From the NCBI GenBank assembly GCA_003554005.1, contig PWEU01000379.1, positions 1-8,506 of the forward strand: 8,506 nucleotides of DNA. The letters run 5' to 3'. The DNA is from Nitriliruptoraceae bacterium. GTDB taxonomy: Bacteria > Actinomycetota > Nitriliruptoria > Nitriliruptorales > Nitriliruptoraceae. Each line of letters opens with the position of its first letter. Within the stretch, counting starts at the first letter, position 1. Positions 6,220 through 8,506 of this stretch are shown here, in pieces. The translations under genes and the position numbers were made by a program. The notes beneath the pieces were generated by a model. The model saw nothing but the letters and a program-made list of their open reading frames with translations. It had not been told where the DNA came from and did not search any database.

Positions 6220-6245
6220 TGAGATAATTAGCGTGCTGTTATCTC
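6220..6245 (+). promoter_or_regulatory. Transposase promoter (extended -10) on a dyad, possible operator
   Basis: TGAGATAAT (6220-6228) is an extended -10 element (TG-n-GATAAT, five of six matches to TATAAT) in an AT-rich island within very GC-rich DNA, 38 bases before the transposase ATG. No clear -35 box is present, which suits an extended -10. The same bases form the left arm of a perfect 7-bp inverted repeat, GAGATAA (6221-6227) and TTATCTC (6239-6245), centred near the expected transcription start. A repressor, possibly the transposase's own helix-turn-helix region, could bind it; that part is inference. Confidence 0.45.
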
Positions 6246-6266
6246 GGGTGTGGGAGTGGTGCGAAG

Positions 6267-8441
6267 ATGGGGACGATGAGTGCACAGATGCCGTTGCCGC
6301 TGCGTGCGGATGGGGCCCGTCCGATCGGGGAGGCGGCCTGCCTGACGATCGACGAGGACGGCGGGCAGGTGTGGGTGTGGGGGACGCTGTGGTGGTCGTG
6401 GCAGGCCGGCGACGAGACCGGCCGTCGCCTCGCGGCGGTGCAGCTGGCCACCGCCAGGGTCGCCAGACGGGTCCAGATCGCGGCGGCGTTTGCGACCACG
6501 ACCACGACCCTGTGGCGCTGGATGCGCGACTACGAGCAGGACGGCATCGTCGGGTTGGCACCGGCCAGGCCCGGCCCCAAGGGGGCGTGGAAGCTCACCG
6601 ACGAGGTCGTCGAGCAGATCGTCGCGCTGGACGCCCAGGGTGCCACGCAGGCCGCGATCGCCGAGACGGTCGGGGTGTCGTCGTTCTCGGTGCGTCAGGT
6701 GCTGCGCAGCCAGCAGCCGGCCCCGTCGTCGACGGCCGACCGCCACGAACCCGAGGAAGTGGGGGCGCAGGAGTTGGCGGTGGTGCCGGTCCCGGCCCCG
6801 CGCACCACCGAGCGGCAGGCGGCCCGGTTTGGCCAGCTCGTCGAGGCGGCACCGGTGTTCACCCAAGGGCGGCAGCTGCCGCTGGCCGGGTTGCTGCTGG
6901 CCCTGCCCGCCTTGGAGGCCACCGGGCTGCTCGAGGTCGCCGAGCAGTCCTACGGCAAGCTGAACAACGGTTTCTACGGGCTGCGGAGCCTGCTGTTGTG
7001 TCTGGTGCTGCTCGCGTTGCTGCGCGAACCGCGGGCTGAGGGGGTGACCCGGGTCGTGCCGGGCGACCTGGGCCGGATCCTGGCGTTGGACCGGGCCCCG
7101 GAGGTGGGCACGATCCGCCGCCGGCTGGGTGAGCTGGCCGAACGGGGCCAGGCCGGGCAGCTGATGGCCGGACTGGCCCGCCACCACGTCGACACCCACC
7201 CCGACGCGGTCGGGTTCGTCTACATCGACGGGCACGTGCGCGCCTACCACGGCACCCGCCGGCTGCCCAAGGCCCATGTGGCCCGGATGCGGATCTCCAT
7301 GCCCGCCACCCTGGAAACCTGGATCGGTGACGCCAACGGCGACCCGATCTTCGCCGTGATCGCCCCACCGTCGGCATCCACGGCCGCAGAGATCCGCCGG
7401 CTGCTGCCCGAACTGGCCGAGCTGGCCGGCGAGCGGACCACCACGGTGGTGTTCGACCGGGGCGGCTGGTCCCCCGACCTGTTCGCCCACCTGACCGCCG
7501 AGGGCTTCGACCTGCTCACCTACCGCAAGGGCACCGTGCGGCCCGAGCCCGCCTCGGCGTTCACCGAGCATGTCTGGGTCGACGAACGTGGCGTCACCCA
7601 CCGGTGGGAGCTGGCGGATCGGACCGTGCGCATCAAGCTGTCGGCCAAGGCCGCCAAGGCCCACGGCCGCACCACCATCCGGCTGCGCCAGATCGTGCGC
7701 CGCAGCCCCAACGGGCACCAGACCCCGATCCTGACCTCCCGGTTCGACCTGTCAGCCGCCGAGATCGCCGCACGGATGTTCAACCGGTGGCGCCAGGAGA
7801 ACTACTTCCGCTACGGCCGGGCCCACTTCGCCCTCGACGCCCTCGACAGCTACGCGATCGTCAACGACGACCCCACCCGCACGGTGCCCAACCCCGCCAA
7901 ACGTGCCGCCCGCCGCAAGGTCAACGACCTCGAACGCACCATCACCAATGGAGAGGCTGCCGCCGGGCGGCACCGCCACACCGCCGCGGCCGACAGCCTG
8001 GCCGAGCTCGACACCACCCTCGACCAGGTCCGCGCCCAGCTCGCCGCCGCCCGGCAAGAGATGGCCGCCATCCCCGCCCGCATCCCGCTGGCCCAACTGC
8101 ACCCCGATGCCCGGCTGTTGGACGCCGAACCCAAGCTGCTCACCCACGCCTGCCGGATCGCGGCCTACAACACCGAGTCGACCCTGGCCCGGCTGCTCGC
8201 CCCCAGCTACGCCCGTGCAGGCCACGACGCCCGCAGCCTGCTCCGTGAAGCATTCACCCTCGCCGGCGACCTCCAGATCACCGACGGTGTCCTGCACGTC
8301 ACCCTCAACCCCGCCTCAGCCCCGCGCCGCACCCGCGCGCTCGAAGCCCTGTGCGACCAACTCAACGACACCGAAACCATCTACCCCGGCACCGACCTCG
8401 TCCTCCGCTACGCCATCAAGGACATCCCCGGCGTTGCATGA
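6267..8441 (+). CDS. DDE transposase of the insertion sequence (724 residues)
   Basis: This enzyme cuts and joins the ends of its own element. The N-terminal part carries two predicted helix-turn-helix units (about 66-98, with TTTTTLWRWMRDYEQDGIVGL, and about 110-147, with ATQAAIAETVGVSSFSVRQVL) that should bind the terminal repeats. A Pro/Thr-rich linker (about 148-185) follows. Proposed catalytic acids are D321 (VYIDGHV), D397 (VVFDRGGWS) and E511 (RWRQENYFRYGRAHFALDALDSY); the final motif resembles the QE-N/F-F-Y signature of IS4-like transposases. After the glutamate come NDDPTRTVPNPAKRA and a probable coiled coil (about 545-605), then a C-terminal domain of unknown role. ATG 6267 is chosen, with GGGAG (6252-6256) ten bases upstream; ATG 6276 is also possible. 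The frame is intact, so it may be active. Confidence 0.85.
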   Translation: MGTMSAQMPLPLRADGARPIGEAACLTIDEDGGQVWVWGTLWWSWQAGDETGRRLAAVQLATARVARRVQIAAAFATTTTTLWRWMRDYEQDGIVGLAPARPGPKGAWKLTDEVVEQIVALDAQGATQAAIAETVGVSSFSVRQVLRSQQPAPSSTADRHEPEEVGAQELAVVPVPAPRTTERQAARFGQLVEAAPVFTQGRQLPLAGLLLALPALEATGLLEVAEQSYGKLNNGFYGLRSLLLCLVLLALLREPRAEGVTRVVPGDLGRILALDRAPEVGTIRRRLGELAERGQAGQLMAGLARHHVDTHPDAVGFVYIDGHVRAYHGTRRLPKAHVARMRISMPATLETWIGDANGDPIFAVIAPPSASTAAEIRRLLPELAELAGERTTTVVFDRGGWSPDLFAHLTAEGFDLLTYRKGTVRPEPASAFTEHVWVDERGVTHRWELADRTVRIKLSAKAAKAHGRTTIRLRQIVRRSPNGHQTPILTSRFDLSAAEIAARMFNRWRQENYFRYGRAHFALDALDSYAIVNDDPTRTVPNPAKRAARRKVNDLERTITNGEAAAGRHRHTAAADSLAELDTTLDQVRAQLAAARQEMAAIPARIPLAQLHPDARLLDAEPKLLTHACRIAAYNTESTLARLLAPSYARAGHDARSLLREAFTLAGDLQITDGVLHVTLNPASAPRRTRALEALCDQLNDTETIYPGTDLVLRYAIKDIPGVA

Positions 8442-8448
8442 ACTTCCC

Positions 8449-8467
8449 CACGGTGCTGGGAGTCCTG
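8449..8467 (-). repeat. Right terminal inverted repeat of the insertion sequence
   Basis: Exact reverse complement of 6103-6121 across 19 bases. The transposase stop codon ends eight bases before it. Confidence 0.85.
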
Positions 8468-8472
8468 GAGTC
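8468..8472. repeat. Target-site duplication, right copy (GAGTC)
   Basis: Second copy of GAGTC, directly outside the right inverted repeat and matching 6098-6102. Confidence 0.7.
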
Positions 8473-8504
8473 CGCGCCAGGTTCCGAAGGCGTGTCGCCG
8501 TCAC
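8473..8504 (-). other. Possible displaced 5' end of the membrane-protein gene
   Basis: On the minus strand GTG 8504 opens a frame reading MTATRLRNLAR before meeting the insertion sequence. A short basic segment of this kind is what would be expected ahead of LTARITLIGALVL in the truncated membrane gene on the other side of the element. However, simply removing the element and one GAGTC copy leaves the two pieces out of register by one base, and any ribosome site lies beyond the window, so this is only a candidate. Confidence 0.3.
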
Positions 8505-8506
8505 CC

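Larger units (their letters stand above)
6103..8467 (+). mobile_element. Complete insertion sequence with one long DDE transposase
   Basis: The element is 2365 bp. It is bounded by perfect 19-bp inverted repeats (6103-6121 and 8449-8467) and a 5-bp direct repeat GAGTC. It carries one transposase gene ending eight bases before the right repeat, and a 145-base left leader with a promoter and dyad. The perfect repeats and intact reading frame suggest recent movement. I cannot name the family with confidence: the DDE layout and 5-bp duplication recall the IS4/IS1634/IS1380 cluster, but the 724-residue transposase is unusually long, and it could belong to an unclassified group. Confidence 0.85.

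Noticed and set aside
6228..7718. Long antisense open frame (496 codons) opposite the transposase
   Set aside because: Shadow of a GC-rich gene: low-complexity Gly/Arg/Pro/Gln composition, no recognisable domain, and the plus-strand transposase has clear catalytic motifs.
8316..8504. 62-codon minus-strand open frame at the right edge
   Set aside because: Only its first 11 codons lie outside the insertion sequence; the rest is antisense to the transposase 3' end. The first part is kept only as a candidate gene fragment.
1..8506. tRNA, rRNA, CRISPR array or riboswitch
   Set aside because: No spaced direct repeats, no tRNA-like cloverleaf with a T-arm motif and no rRNA-like stretch were noticed; intergenic gaps are mostly too short to hide one.

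Overview
The window is GC-rich bacterial DNA with compact genes, GTG starts and strongly G/C-biased third codon positions. A mycothiol-linked DsbA-type reductase, an LpdA-type quinone reductase and a fused biotin carboxylase/BCCP subunit together point to Actinomycetota. The exact lineage cannot be read from the sequence; a deep-branching group such as Nitriliruptoria is only a guess.

Layout. (1) 1-537 (+) is the 3' end of an acyl-CoA (methylmalonyl-CoA type) mutase large subunit that stops without a B12-binding domain. (2) 640-2046 (+) is an LpdA-like NAD(P)H-quinone dehydrogenase, followed at 2138-2857 (+) by a homologue of the mycobacterial mycothiol-dependent nitroreductase Rv2466c. (3) 2887-4647 (-) is an acetyl/propionyl-CoA carboxylase alpha subunit, convergent with the previous gene across a short hairpin. 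(4) A divergent promoter region, 4648-4817, leads into two tandem cupredoxin lipoproteins at 4818-5222 and 5326-5844 (+). (5) 5846-6100 (-) is what remains of a small three-helix membrane protein whose 5' end is cut off. (6) 6103-8467 is a complete 2365-bp insertion sequence with perfect 19-bp terminal inverted repeats, a 5-bp target duplication (GAGTC) and one 724-residue DDE transposase. The last ~35 bases are the right flank and may hold the displaced start of the membrane gene.

How it fits together. The mutase and the carboxylase subunit are two steps of the propionyl-CoA to methylmalonyl-CoA to succinyl-CoA route, although the carboxyltransferase subunit and the mutase B12 subunit are not here. 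LpdA and the Rv2466c-type protein add a thiol/quinone redox theme. The two exported copper proteins are probably electron carriers or copper-binding proteins on the cell surface. The insertion sequence is the only clearly mobile part. Its transposase promoter sits on a 7-bp dyad, which suggests self-regulation, and its insertion seems to have broken a small membrane-protein gene.
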